64,000 nucleotides of DNA from Siphonodentalium dalli. Taxonomy: Eukaryota; Mollusca; Scaphopoda; Gadilida; Siphonodentaliidae. The notes beneath the pieces were generated by a model. It was not told the origin of the DNA, ran no database searches, and saw only the letters and a list, made by a program, of their open reading frames with translations. The stretch's first letter is position 1. Each line of letters starts with the position of its first letter. Positions 47,501 to 54,100 of this stretch are shown here, piece by piece. Position numbers and translations under genes: made by a program. The DNA is taken from assembly GCA_032622095.1 (NCBI GenBank), contig CP136061.1, positions 10,743,287 through 10,807,286 of the forward strand, in the 5' to 3' direction.

Positions 47501-50001
47501 ACGTGACCATCTGGGTATCATGCGATTAAGTTTTCGATAACACGTGACAACCTGGGTACCATGCGATTAAGTTTTCGATAACACGTGGTAGATACCTGCT
47601 TCCGGTTAGCATCATTTTCTGAGCGTCTCCGAGTCCTCTGTTGAGCAACAAATCGTTGATAACTTCATCCAATATGAGAGCGCCCATAAACGAAAAAATA
47701 CCTGTAAAATGGAGGTATATCATAAACGAAAAAATACCTGTAAAATGGGGGTATATCATAAACGAAAAATACTTGTAAAATGGGGGTATATCATAAAAGA
47801 AAAAACACCTTTAAAATATGGGTATATCATAAACGAAAAAACACCTGTAAACTGGGTGTATATCATAAACGAAAAATACCTGTAAAATGGAGGTAAATCA
47901 TAAACGAAAAAATACATGTAACATGGAGGTATTATAATTGGATTTTTATGATATCTAAAATAGGCACACCATATGTCTGTAATCGATCTTACCGTCCGGG
48001 TTCTTGTTGGTCCCACTCCACGAATCACTCGAGCAGTAAGGAACGTACCTGAAGACGAAATAAAAAGCACGGCATTAGTAAAACCGAAACGAAATTAAAA
48101 ATAAAACGGCTTAGCCCTTTACCCAACAACCCATATACCCTGTGCCAGTGCATTCTCTTATATATGCTAGTATACCATAGGTCGCCTCGCATATATAAGA
48201 GAATGCATTGGCTTAACACATATTAAAAATGATAAAATTGTCAAAGAATGTAGAAAAATATTATAAAAATTGTTAAAAAATGTGAGAAAAAATTATAAAA
48301 TTGTTAAAGAATGTAAGACAAAATGGTAAAAAGCGTTTTAAAATTTTAAATAATGTTTTTAGGCCAATGCATTCTCTTATATATGCGAGGCGACCTATGG
48401 TCGACTCGCATATATAAGAGAATGCATTGGCACAGGGCATAACTGTAACCATCACAATGTGGTTAATGAACCGGTTCCAATGATATCCATATGTGTATGG
48501 TGTTATTGAGATATACCGAAGATATTTTAGGCTGCTGAAACTTTATTTGCACGTTTTTTGCCGTTTTGTTGGGTAAAAGGTTAAACCAGATGACCCCGGG
48601 ACGAAATAAAGACACGACGTCACTTAACACACCAAGCAGTAATGAGCGAAATAAAAACACACAGCATTATCGGGTATTTATCGGGTAGATACATGTCAGT
48701 AGTTATAGCACAGTTACATGTAGAATTACATAGGTTTTCAAACTTTTTTTTCATCTCATTATCTGGGTGAATTTCATACGCAGTTTGCGTTCATAGGCTG
48801 GCACTACAATGGTGTCCTTTATGACTAAATGCGTATAAGCACTACATGGTGTCCTTTATGACTAAATACTTATAAGCACTACAATGGTGTCCTTTATGAC
48901 TAAATGCTTATAAGCACTACAATGTGTCCTTAATGACTAAATGCTTATAAGCACTACAATGGTGTCCTTTATGACTAAATGATTATAAGCACTACAGTGG
49001 TGTCCTTTATGACTAAATGATTATAAGCACTACAATGGTGTCATTTATGACTAAATGCTTATAAGCACTATAATGGTGTCCTTTATGACTAAATGTTTAT
49101 AAGCACTACATGGTGTCCTTTATGACTAAATGCTTATAAGCACTACACGGTGTCCTTTATGACTAAATGCTTATAAGCACTACATGGTGTCCTTTATGAC
49201 TAAATGCTTATAAGCACTACACGGTGTCCTTTATGACTAAATGCTTATAAGCACTACACGGTGTCCTTTATGACTAAATGCTTATAAGCACTACACGGTG
49301 TCCTTTATGACTAAATGCTTATAAGCACTACACGGTGTCCTTTATGACTAAATGCTTATAAGCACTACACGGTGTCCTTTATGACTAAATGATTATAAGC
49401 ACTACATGGTGTCCTTTATGACTAAATGCTTATAAGCACTACACGGTGTCCTTTATGACTAAATGCTTATAAGCACTACACGGTGTCCTTTATGACTAAA
49501 TAATTATAAGCACTACACGGTGTCCTTTATGACTAAATGCTTATAAGCACTACACGGTGTCCTTTATGACTAAATGCTTATAAGCACTACACGGTGTCCT
49601 TTATGACTAAATGCTTATAAGCACTACACGGTGTCCTTTATGACTAAATGCTTATAAGCACTACACGGTGTCCTTTATGACTAAATGCTTATAAGCACTA
49701 CAATGGTGTCCTTTATGACTAAATGCTTATAAGCACTACACGGTGTCCTTTATGACTAAATGCTTATAAGCACTACACGGTGTCATTTATGACTAAATGC
49801 TTATAACCACTACACGGTGTCCTTTATGACTAAATGCTTATAAGCACTACACGGTGTCCTTTATGACTAAATGCTTATAAGCACTACACGGTGTCCTTTA
49901 TGACTAAATGCTTATAAGCACTACAATGGTAAATACTTACACCATGTTTGCGTGGAAATAGTAAGGATTGTCTTCAGGATTCCACGACAGGATCCCCATA
50001 C
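22853..50001 (-). CDS. NOTUM: NOTUM palmitoleoyl-protein carboxylesterase, 3' ten exons (5' end outside window)
   Basis: NOTUM is a secreted alpha/beta-hydrolase that removes the palmitoleate from Wnt proteins and so inactivates them outside the cell. The ten minus-strand exons (listed singly below) join at GT-AG introns with phases 2,1,2,2,1,2,2,2,1 in transcript order and give 1253 nt of open frame ending in TGA. Recognisable blocks in order are GILSWNPEDNPYYFHANMV, VPYCSSDSWSG, FMGALILDEV, GSSAGGVGVLLN, VRGVADSGWFIDN, CYFGYRLY, VQHLFDEAQIT, FTPSCMSHQLL, YCWENS and DKCPWPQCNCSCP. Each has a clear counterpart in the same order in human NOTUM, including catalytic Ser232, Asp340 and His389 (human numbering). 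Roughly the first 190 residues, with the signal peptide, are not in the window. Introns range from about 0.3 kb to 9.6 kb and hold most of the repeats described here. Family identity is very secure; exact ends of the two least conserved exons (28589 and 26952) are inferred from phase. Confidence 0.95.
23128..24030. repeat. exon-j acceptor duplications embedded in CCCTAA telomere-like repeats
   Basis: Three extra copies of the junction ccgctttagacctcttgcca|cgccgccctgaagatag lie at about 23210-23260, 23345-23400 and 23715-23775. They are separated by ccctaaccctaa and cctaaccctaaa arrays that end as ccctaaacataa units up to 24020. Each copy includes 27 exon bases, the acceptor CAG (shown inverted) and about 55 intron bases. 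The telomere-type hexamer is degenerate, so this is an interstitial tract and not a chromosome end. Confidence 0.9.
24455..24605. repeat. about 60-bp tandem repeat, 3 copies
   Basis: The unit contains gtgacgatataaatattaat, atagtaactaactacag and ttctattcggtatt. It resembles the units at 25700-25790 and 26895-26950, which are related to the exon-i donor edge, and may be an older member of that set. Confidence 0.7.
24612..24698. mobile_element. short hairpin element
   Basis: The arms gtgactatgccaaaatagtg and cactattttggcacagtcac flank a smaller inverted pair (ggaatag and ctattcc). It is in the last intron of NOTUM. Confidence 0.7.
24990..25075. repeat. TTG trinucleotide microsatellite
   Basis: The tract is mainly ttg repeats with single interruptions, then a T-rich run. 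The Asn-rich minus-strand frame across it is an artefact. Confidence 0.9.
25700..26951. repeat. dispersed copies of the exon-i donor edge
   Basis: On the minus strand the true exon ends AAAAATAGAG|gtatggttac. Similar blocks aataagacaaatagaggtac followed by ggttacc lie at 26895-26935 and at 25705-25790, spaced by gtgatataaatatc. About three to four partial copies are visible. The match to exon sequence is short (about 12-15 nt), so this case is weaker than the others. Confidence 0.55.
26952..27091 (-). CDS. NOTUM: NOTUM exon i, highly basic linker
   Basis: This 140-nt exon encodes SDKPLGDDPRKRRRRKNRRR and a further 26 residues that are almost all Arg, Lys and Asn. It lies where human NOTUM has a short Ser/Lys segment between the CWDRS and DSCPWPHC blocks. 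The acceptor atccag|T and donor AATAGAG|gtatgg keep the frame with exons h (TG|T) and j (G|GG). Purine-rich exonic sequence and correct phase on both sides support it as an exon, but homology cannot, because the segment is low in complexity. An alternative donor at TC|gtcata has the same phase but poor consensus. The cluster could bind heparan sulfate or be cut by proprotein convertases; both are inference. Confidence 0.72.
27215..28612. repeat. 40-bp array derived from the exon-h donor junction, about 35 copies
   Basis: On the plus strand the unit is gtgatccacagtatttatac plus atacccagtttgtatggtat. Inverted, it reads GGATCACATACCATACAAAC, TGG|GTATGT and a short intron piece, the same as the true exon-h edge GGATCACTTACCATACAAAC, TTG|GTATGT at 28589-28612. 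Each unit thus carries about 22 exon-like bases, a donor-like GT and about 17 intron bases. Confidence 0.92.
28589..28702 (-). CDS. NOTUM: NOTUM exon h
   Basis: This 114-nt exon encodes DWHRISIDGISLGQSMYCWE and continues NSYDVNRLPCGSLTIQT. Human NOTUM has [22 protein letters not shown]. The acceptor is atcattttag|C. The donor CTTG|gtatgt is chosen because phase 2 is needed to join exon i without a stop and because the same junction is repeated in the adjoining 40-bp array. Residues after CWENS are not conserved enough to confirm the 3' boundary independently. Confidence 0.85.
29335..29515. repeat. GA dinucleotide microsatellite
   Basis: About 180 bp of ga repeats, pure from about 29420 to 29510 and interrupted before that. 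It is intronic. Confidence 0.95.
29686..29928 (-). pseudogene. LINE fragment, region before reverse transcriptase
   Basis: The minus-strand frame encodes PPWLTSNVRKLMRQRNRFHK and then a Lys-rich stretch ending in an RNSVIVKILK-like segment. This pattern (PW.T..vr.Lm..Rn.....K) is typical of the linker between endonuclease and reverse transcriptase in jockey/CR1-type LINEs. No other LINE domain is adjacent, so it is a short relic in the large NOTUM intron. Confidence 0.65.
30470..30875. mobile_element. incomplete palindrome-bearing MITE of the GACCCGCCATATC family
   Basis: It contains hairpins at 30476-30545 and 30755-30827, an internal block gagccccagacaaacatgag..gcagacgac, and an end reading atcccgacttccgactggat ttgatatggcgggt. 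The same parts are present in complete form at 43031-43484, in which both ends are intact. Confidence 0.7.
31060..31470 (+). mobile_element. AAGGTCA-rich dispersed repeat, left inverted copy
   Basis: It contains agtacctaaatatttggtac, gtgcaaaattggataaaagc and ccttgaggtcaaggtcaaag. The same ordered blocks occur inverted at 36100-36405. A further direct piece is at 31740-31815. Confidence 0.65.
31830..34250. other. unassigned intronic sequence
   Basis: Two plus-strand frames (32030-32287 and 32858-33196) have no recognised motif and lie antisense in the NOTUM intron. Only a short TA run near 32466 stands out. Confidence 0.4.
34250..35200 (-). pseudogene. 5'-truncated LINE 3' end (CR1/jockey-like)
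   Basis: The minus frame from 35192 to 34833 encodes YWGHSVSSNKAFLLQKRAIR, then HTEPLFKKRNILKFRDL and a final WNETDKKLN. This is the standard C-terminal tail after the reverse transcriptase in many LINEs (WG..., LQKRAIR, PLF..L.IL...DL). It is followed by a 3' untranslated part that ends ttattcacacaataat inverted, i.e. AATAAAA and then a CATCTA microsatellite tail at 34258-34280. It is truncated at the 5' end near 35200, so it cannot move on its own. Confidence 0.82.
36100..36405 (-). mobile_element. AAGGTCA-rich dispersed repeat, right inverted copy
   Basis: Inverted relative to 31060-31470, it has the same blocks in order: agtacctatatatctggtac, gtgcaaatttggataaaagc and gaggtcaaggtcaaggtcat. 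The two copies may be the ends of one 5.3-kb element or two separate insertions. Confidence 0.6.
36835..37325. repeat. 22-26-bp AT-rich tandem repeat, about 20 copies
   Basis: The unit is atcttgattaatcaacttag ct, with a longer early form (atcttgattatgcagct). It is in the large NOTUM intron and has no relation to an exon edge. Confidence 0.88.
37900..38298. repeat. 31-bp array derived from the exon-g donor junction, about 13 copies
   Basis: On the plus strand the units are gaggtgactaacctttttga plus taggagttggt, alternating with a form having caatgattggt. Inverted, they read CACCAACTCCTATCAAAAAG|GTTAGTCACCTC. The true exon edge CACCAACTCCTATCAAAAAG|gttagtcacctc is at 38299-38320. Each unit therefore repeats about 20 exon bases and a functional-looking donor. 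Confidence 0.93.
38299..38346 (-). CDS. NOTUM: NOTUM exon g (catalytic histidine microexon)
   Basis: This 48-nt exon encodes AVFTPSCMSHQLLSK, matching human ASFAPACLSHEIIIR; the His is the triad member (His389 in human). The acceptor is tatttccag|T and the donor AAAAAG|gttagtc. It joins exon f through a Thr codon (AC|T) and exon h through a Ser codon (AG|C). Too short to stand out as an open reading frame, it was found by following the frame from both neighbours. Its donor half is the seed of the 31-bp array at 37900-38298. Confidence 0.93.
38495..39048. repeat. exon-f donor-edge copies among degenerate TTAGGG repeats
   Basis: Blocks related to taagcactcacgtgacgttc, the inverted exon-f donor, recur as aagcaatcacgtgacgtttg near 38825, aatcatgcacgtgatgttgg near 38643 and aatcactcacgtaacatttt near 38502. 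Between them the DNA is rich in ggttaggg and gttagggtt words. The layout is the mirror image of that at exon j: junction copies separated by telomere-like sequence. Confidence 0.8.
39049..39211 (-). CDS. NOTUM: NOTUM exon f (catalytic aspartate)
   Basis: This 163-nt exon encodes PVYIVQHLFDEAQITASNVF at its start; human NOTUM has PVFVVQWLFDEAQLTVDNVH. It carries the acidic residue of the catalytic triad (Asp340 in human) in LFDEAQ. The 3' half is a charged helix-like segment ending MDMKYSLANV. The acceptor is tatattcag|CT and the donor GTCAC|gtgagtgc. Three degraded copies of the donor edge lie downstream near 38500, 38645 and 38830. Confidence 0.95.
39330..39530. repeat. 32-bp tandem repeat, 6 copies
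   Basis: The unit is ggtgaggctccatacgggag plus tgttatataaag. The gaggctccatacggg word also occurs in the dispersed gcagacgac-containing elements, which may be the source. Confidence 0.9.
39679..40733. mobile_element. about 1.05-kb element with 27-bp inverted ends
   Basis: The left end ggtgcacccagggatgtggc tagaggg is mirrored by the right end cctctagccacatccctggg tgcacc. The interior has C-rich runs and repeated ttggaaatttccaac words and no coding capacity. The end sequence resembles widespread hAT-type non-autonomous elements; the superfamily is not proven and no clear target duplication was seen. Confidence 0.75.
40734..41180. repeat. 57-bp tandem repeat, 8 copies
   Basis: The unit contains cattaacagtgaattctttg, ttgtatacgatacgagttgc and atttattcagtgattat. 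It directly adjoins the right end of the inverted-repeat element at 40733. Confidence 0.92.
41265..41735. repeat. 26-bp tandem repeat, about 18 copies
   Basis: The unit is taataccatcacagtgtgtg caatgt. The array ends about 20 bp from the exon-e donor but contains no exon sequence. Confidence 0.93.
41753..41853 (-). CDS. NOTUM: NOTUM exon e
   Basis: This 101-nt exon encodes MWKGRVPDACAAQYPSDERW followed by RCYFGYRLYRTLK. Human NOTUM has YWNGVVPERCRRQF..EEWNCFFGYKVYPTLR, with both cysteines conserved. The acceptor is cttacag|G and the donor AAAA|gtatgtc. The 5' G completes a Glu codon begun in exon d, and the terminal A begins a Thr codon completed by exon f. The adjoining intron holds a 26-bp array that does not contain exon sequence. 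Confidence 0.95.
42035..42675. repeat. 58-60-bp tandem repeat, about 11 copies
   Basis: The unit contains gatttaccgagcgtaccaag, agagataactctatcttgtt and agccccctcatctcagt. It is intronic. Confidence 0.92.
43031..43484. mobile_element. complete palindrome-bearing MITE, GACCCGCCATATC family
   Basis: The ends gtgacccgccatatcaaatc cagtcg and cgactggatttgatatgcgg gccac are inverted copies. Inside are two 70-bp hairpins (43082-43152 and 43367-43434) flanking a gagccccacacatatatag..gtcgtctgctcatg block. The hairpins are the same as those in the TTAA MITEs although the outer ends differ. Confidence 0.8.
43620..43945. repeat. about 150-bp direct repeat, 2-3 copies
   Basis: Blocks catgaacccacgtcaccaat, aagtgagcctcatacaaat, gtgtcgtctgctc and tgaggggcaccatacgggtg occur twice, with a third partial copy at 43915-43960. 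The cgtctgct block is shared with elements at 30600, 39215, 43260 and 45270. Confidence 0.75.
44463..44832. repeat. 60-bp array derived from the exon-d donor junction, 6 extra copies
   Basis: Each plus-strand unit is ttgataacatacttactcta, ttcctttcttggtgacgtct, gtagggccgcagctatacac. Inverted, it reads TATAGCTGCGGC, TACAGACGTCACCAAGAAAG, GAATAGA|GTAAGTATG, i.e. the last 40 or so bases of exon d plus its donor and some intron. The true copy is 44833-44890. A more diverged piece (gacatcgacgtcacgttatt) lies at 44398. Direct reading through the donor meets TAA at once. Confidence 0.95.
44833..45021 (-). CDS. NOTUM: NOTUM exon d (SAGG motif, core of hydrolase fold)
   Basis: This 189-nt exon encodes AGGVGVLLNIDRVA, then VRGVADSGWFIDNEQFRPT, and ends SCGPTDVTKKGI. 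Human NOTUM has GGTGVLLNVDRVA, VRGLADSGWFLDNKQY and CAPTEAIRRGI at the same places. The acceptor is attatttcag|T and the donor ATAGA|gtaagtatg. Both exon edges are duplicated: the acceptor edge two more times at 45057-45180 and the donor edge six more times at 44463-44830. The genuine donor and acceptor are placed by the continuous reading frame with exons c and e. Confidence 0.95.
45022..45180. repeat. exon-d acceptor-edge duplications, 2 extra copies
   Basis: The true edge is cactcgatcaatgttcagca..accagcactgaaataatac. Copies follow at 45057-45110 (ctcgatcaatggtcaacaag..gccagcactgaaacaataa) and, shortened, at 45132-45178. Each holds about 35 exon-derived bases and an acceptor-like CAG preceded by a pyrimidine-rich tract when read on the minus strand. 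Confidence 0.88.
45335..45600. repeat. 34-36-bp tandem repeat, about 8 copies
   Basis: The unit is cacccatacactgtcaatgt plus atatcgtctgcttg. Outer copies have cataatcctcatg in place of the start. It is intronic. Confidence 0.9.
45720..46680. other. unassigned intronic sequence
   Basis: Two short plus-strand frames (45917-46129 and 46455-46694) show no recognised motif. Nothing else is supported. Confidence 0.4.
46690..47595. repeat. 46-47-bp array abutting the exon-c donor, about 19 copies
   Basis: The plus-strand unit is cacgtggtagacaccacctg, gggtaccatgcgattaagtt, ttcgataa. The array runs right up to the exon: inverted, the junction CAG|gtatctaccacgtgtta is echoed by CAGGTGGTGTCTACCACGTG in each unit. 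Only about three exon bases are shared, so an exon origin is possible but not shown. Confidence 0.9.
47596..47701 (-). CDS. NOTUM: NOTUM exon c (start of nucleophile elbow)
   Basis: This 106-nt exon encodes a segment running from FSFMGALILDEV to MMLTGS and matches human YAFMGALIIQEV..LLLAGS. The acceptor is attttacag|GT and the donor AGCAG|gtatct. The last two bases, AG, begin the catalytic serine codon, which the T at the start of exon d completes. The 17 exon bases at the 5' edge, with the acceptor, are repeated several times upstream (47702-47935). Confidence 0.93.
47702..47935. repeat. 36-bp array derived from the exon-c acceptor junction, 6 extra copies
   Basis: The plus-strand unit is tatcataaacgaaaaaatac plus ctgtaaaatggaggta. 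Inverted it reads CCATTTTACAG|GTATTTTTTCGTTTATG, i.e. acceptor plus the first 17 bases of exon c, then a few new bases. The nearest copies are exactly 36 bp and keep the coding frame open; more distal copies have 1-bp indels. Confidence 0.93.
47993..48048 (-). CDS. NOTUM: NOTUM exon b
   Basis: This 56-nt exon encodes YVPYCSSDSWSGTNKNPD, matching human FIPYCSSDVWSGASSKSE. The acceptor is gtcttcag|G and the donor GACG|gtaagatcg. Unlike most of its neighbours, neither edge of this exon is duplicated in the flanking intron. The exon sits within about 350 bp of exon c, with the 36-bp acceptor array between them. Confidence 0.92.
48111..48584. mobile_element. TTAA MITE with two hairpins, copy 2
   Basis: The left end ttagccctttacccaac (TTAA mutated to TTAG) and right end gttgggtaaaaggttaa match the element at 15657. 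Hairpins are at 48141-48212 and 48363-48430. It lies in the NOTUM intron between exons a and b. Confidence 0.85.
48795..49930. repeat. 37-bp tandem repeat, about 30 copies
   Basis: The unit is ggtgtcctttatgactaaat gcttataagcactacac. Copies are very uniform, with early ones reading acaatgg for acacgg. The array ends about 10 bp from the exon-a donor and does not contain exon sequence. Confidence 0.94.
49941..50001 (-). CDS. NOTUM: NOTUM exon a (first in window)
   Basis: This 61-nt exon encodes MGILSWNPEDNPYYFHANM, matching the human stretch TGILSSQPEENPYWWNANM. The acceptor reads tttacag|GT and the donor GGT|gtaagtatt. It enters in phase 1 and leaves in phase 2, so the final GT joins the next exon's G to give the Val of the NMV motif. 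The preceding exon, which should end in one base of a Gly codon, was not found between 50002 and 64000. Confidence 0.92.
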
Positions 50002-50098
50002 CTGTAAAGGAGAATCATTTCATAATATTTACATAGCACGCCTGTGTTACACTAAACCCTGCTTGGTGATTGGTCAACTACCAATTGGGTCATCCGGT

Positions 50099-50551
50099 TT
50101 AACCCTTTACCCAACAAACCGGCCAAAAACGCCCAAATAAAGCTTCAACAGCCTAAAATATATTCGGTCTATCTCAATAACATCATACAAATATGGATAT
50201 CATTGGAACCGGTTTATTGACCACATTGTGATGTTTACAGTTATGCCCTGTGCCAATGCATTCTCTTATATATGCGAGTCGACCATAGGTCGCCTCGCAT
50301 ATATAAGAGAATGCATTGGCCTAAAAAAACACCTTTTACCATTTTTTATTACATTCTTTAACAATTTTATAATTTTGTCTTACATTTTTAAACAATTTTT
50401 ATAATATTTTTATACATTCTTTGACAATTTTATCATTTTTAATATGTGTTAAGCCAATACATTCTCTTATATATGCGAGGCGACCTATGGTCGACTAGCA
50501 TATATAAGAGTATGCATTGGCACAGGGCCGTTCTGTTGGGTAAAGGGTTAA
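50099..50551. mobile_element. TTAA MITE with two hairpins, copy 3
   Basis: It is complete, from ttaaccctttacccaaca to tgttgggtaaagggttaa, and internally close to the 15657 copy, including ggatatcattggaaccggtt. Hairpins are at 50247-50319 and 50455-50520. It lies 98 bp upstream of exon a. Confidence 0.87.
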
Positions 50552-51120
50552 ATCCCCATAATGCAGAGATTTCTCGAATGTATCACGAACAGAAAGTTAC
50601 AAATTGTTGACATTAATCTGTTTAAAATAGGTCAGCAGTATAATTGGGCGTGCTTTTAAAAGGTCAGCCGAATTGTATTTAAAACCAGTTATTTATATCG
50701 ATCACGTTATCGTAACAAAGAGTTTGGAAATCTTATATAGGGCTGACTTAATATGCTTCGTGGACTAGTCTCAGATTATCGGCCATTTTGTGAAAATAAA
50801 TAAGAATATACTCAGCTTTTGTATTGGAATAAATCATCAAAATGCTATATAAATATAAGAAATGAATGTGGTGGGTGTGTGTTATTGAGAGATAAGGCGT
50901 TGTTGTCGTTCGAGGGATATTTCGTGTAAAGGGAACCTTTTATATACCGCAATAGCACAACGTATACAGAAGGGCCAATTACTATTCCGCAAATCAGAAG
51001 GTTCGCCTAATACGATACACGATTGAATATCGGCAGATATTTAATCGTGGTTTCGTGAGTAAATAGCGATTGGTCTACTGTCTGGAAAACACGTGCCACG
51101 CGTTGTTAGGTTTATATTTC
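50552..51120. other. unassigned intronic sequence with satellite seed segment
   Basis: No exon was recognised. The last 100 bp (from about 51025, cggcagatatttaatcgtgg) is the apparent original of a segment that recurs inside the adjoining satellite. Confidence 0.5.
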
Positions 51121-54100
51121 AAAGGAGTATCCTGATAAATCGGAAGGGGGGTAACTCAATATAGAACGTGGAGTACCCTAATAAATCGGAAGGGAGATAA
51201 CTCAATATAGAACGTGGAGTACCCTAATAAATCGGAAGGGAGATAACTCAACATAGAACGTGGAGTACCCTAATAAATCGGAAGGGAGATAACTCAATAT
51301 AGAACGTGGAGTACCCTAATAAATCGGAAGGGGGATAACTCAATATAGAACGTGGAGTATCCTAATAAATCGAAGGGGGGTAACTCAATATAGAACGTGG
51401 AGTACCCTAATAAATCGGAAGGGAGATAACTCAATATAGAACGTGGAGTACCCTGATAAATCGGAAGGGAGATAACTCAACATAGAACGTGGAGTACCCT
51501 AATAAATCGGAAGGGGGATAACTCAATATAGAACGTGGAGTACCCTAATAAATCGGAAGGGAGATAACTCAACATAGAACGTGGAGTACCCTAATAAATC
51601 GGAAGGGGGATAACTCAATATAGAACGTGGAGTACCCTAATAAATCGGAAGGGAGATAACACAACATAGAACGTGGAGTACCCTAATAAATCAGAAGGGA
51701 GATACTCAATATAGAACGTGGAGTACCCTAATAAATCGGAAGGGAGATAACTCAATATAGAACGTGGAGTACCCTAATAAATCGGAAGGGGGATAACTCA
51801 ATATAGAAGGGAGATAACTCAATATAGAACGTGGAGTACCCTAATAAATCGGAAGGGAGATAACTCAATATAGAACGTGAAGTATCCTGATAAATCGGAA
51901 GGGAGATAACTCAATATAGAACGTGGAGTACCCTAATAAATCGGAAGAGGGATAACTCAAAATAGAACGTGGAGTACCCTGATAAATCGGAAGGGAGATA
52001 ACTCAATATAGAACGTGGAGTACCCTAATAAATCGGAAGGGAGATAACTCAATATAGAACGTGGAGTACCCTAATAAATCGGAAGGGGGGTAACTCAATA
52101 TAGAACGTGGAGTATCCTGATAAATCGGAAGGGAGATAACTCAATATAGAACGTGGAGTACCCTAATAAATCGGAAGGGGGATAACTCAAAATAGAACGT
52201 GGAGTACCCTAATAAATCGGAAGGGAGATAACTCAATATAGAACGTGGAGTACCCTAATAAATCGGAAGGGGGATAACTCAATATAAAACGTGGAGTACC
52301 CTGATAAATCGGAAGGGGGATAACTCAATATAGAACGTGGAGAACCCTGATAAATCGGAAGGGGGATAACTCAATATAGAAAGGAGATAACTCAATATAG
52401 AACGTGGAGTACCCTGATAAATCGGAAGGGGGGTAACTCAATATAGAAGGGAGATAACTCAATATAGAACGTGGAGTATCCTGATAAATCAGAAGGGAGA
52501 TAACTCAATATAAATCGGCAGATATTTAATCGTGGTTTCATGAGTAAATAGCGATTGGTCTACTGTCTGGAAAACACGTGCCACACGTTGTTAGGTTTAT
52601 ATTTCAAAGGAGTATCCTGATAAATCGGAAGGGGGTAACTCAATATAGAAGGGGGATAACTCAATATAGAACGTGGAGTACCCTAATAAATCGGAAGGGG
52701 GGTAACTCAATATAGAACGTGGAGTACCCTAATACATCGGAAGGGGGGTAACTCAATATAAAACGTGGAGTACCTTAATAAATCGGAAGGGAGATAACTC
52801 AATATAGAACGTGGAGTACCCTAATAAATCGGAAGGAGGATAACTCAATATAGAACGTGGAGTACCCTAATAAATCGGAAGGGGGGTAACTCAATATAGA
52901 ACGTGGAGTACCCTAATAAATCGGAAGGGAGATAACTCAATATAGAACGTGGAGTACCCTGATAAATCGGAAGGGGGGTAACTCAATATAGAACGTGGAG
53001 TACCCTAATAAAACGGAAGGGGGATAACTCAATATAGAACGTGGAGTACCCTAATAAATCGGAAGGGAGATAACTCAATATAGAAAGTGGAGTACCCTAA
53101 TAAATCGGAAGGGGGATAACTCAATATAGAACGTGGAGTATCCTAATAAATCGAAGGGGGGTAACTCAATATAGAACGTGGAGTACCCTAATAAATCGGA
53201 AGGGAGATAACTCAATATAGAACGTGGAGTACCCTGATAAATCGGAAGGGAGATAACTCAACATAGAACGTGGAGTACCCTAATAAATCGGAAGGGGGAT
53301 AACTCAATATAGAACGTGGAGTACCCTAATAAATCGGAAGGGAGATAACTCAACATAGAACGTGGAGTACCCTAATAAATCGGAAGGGGGATAACTCAAT
53401 ATAGAACGTGGAGTACCCTAATAAATAGGAAGGGAGATAACTCAACATAGAAAGTGGAGTACCCTAATAAATCGGAAGGGAGATACTCAATATAGAACGT
53501 GGAGTACCCTAATAAATCGGAAGGGAGATAACTCAATATAGAACGTGGAGTACCCTAATAAATCGGAAGGGGGATAACTCAATATAGAAGGGAGATAACT
53601 CAATATAGAACGTGGAGTACCCTAATAAATCGGAAGGGAGATAACTCAATATAGAACGTGAAGTATCCTGATAAATCGGAAGGGAGATAACTCAATATAG
53701 AACGTGGAGTACCCTAATAAATCGGAAGGGGGATAACTCAAAATAGAACGTGGAGTACCCTGATAAATCGGAAGGGAGATAACTCAATATAGAACGTGGA
53801 GTACCCTAATAAATCGGAAGGGAGATAACTCAATATAGAACGTGGAGTACCCTAATAAATCGGAAGGGGGGTAACTCAATATAGAACGTGGAGTATCCTG
53901 ATAAATCGGAAGGGAGATAACTCAATATAGAACGTGGAGTACCTTAATAAATCGGAAGGGGGATAACTCAAAATAGAACGTGGAGTACCCTAATAAATCG
54001 GAAGGGAGATAACTCAATATAGAACGTGGAGTACCCTAATAAATCGGAAGGGGGATAACTCAATATAAAACGTGGAGTACCCTGATAAATCGGAAGGGGG

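Noticed and set aside
48795-49930. 37-bp array as a copy of the exon-a donor edge
   Set aside because: The unit does not contain the exon-a end CAAACATGGT; only intron sequence is shared.
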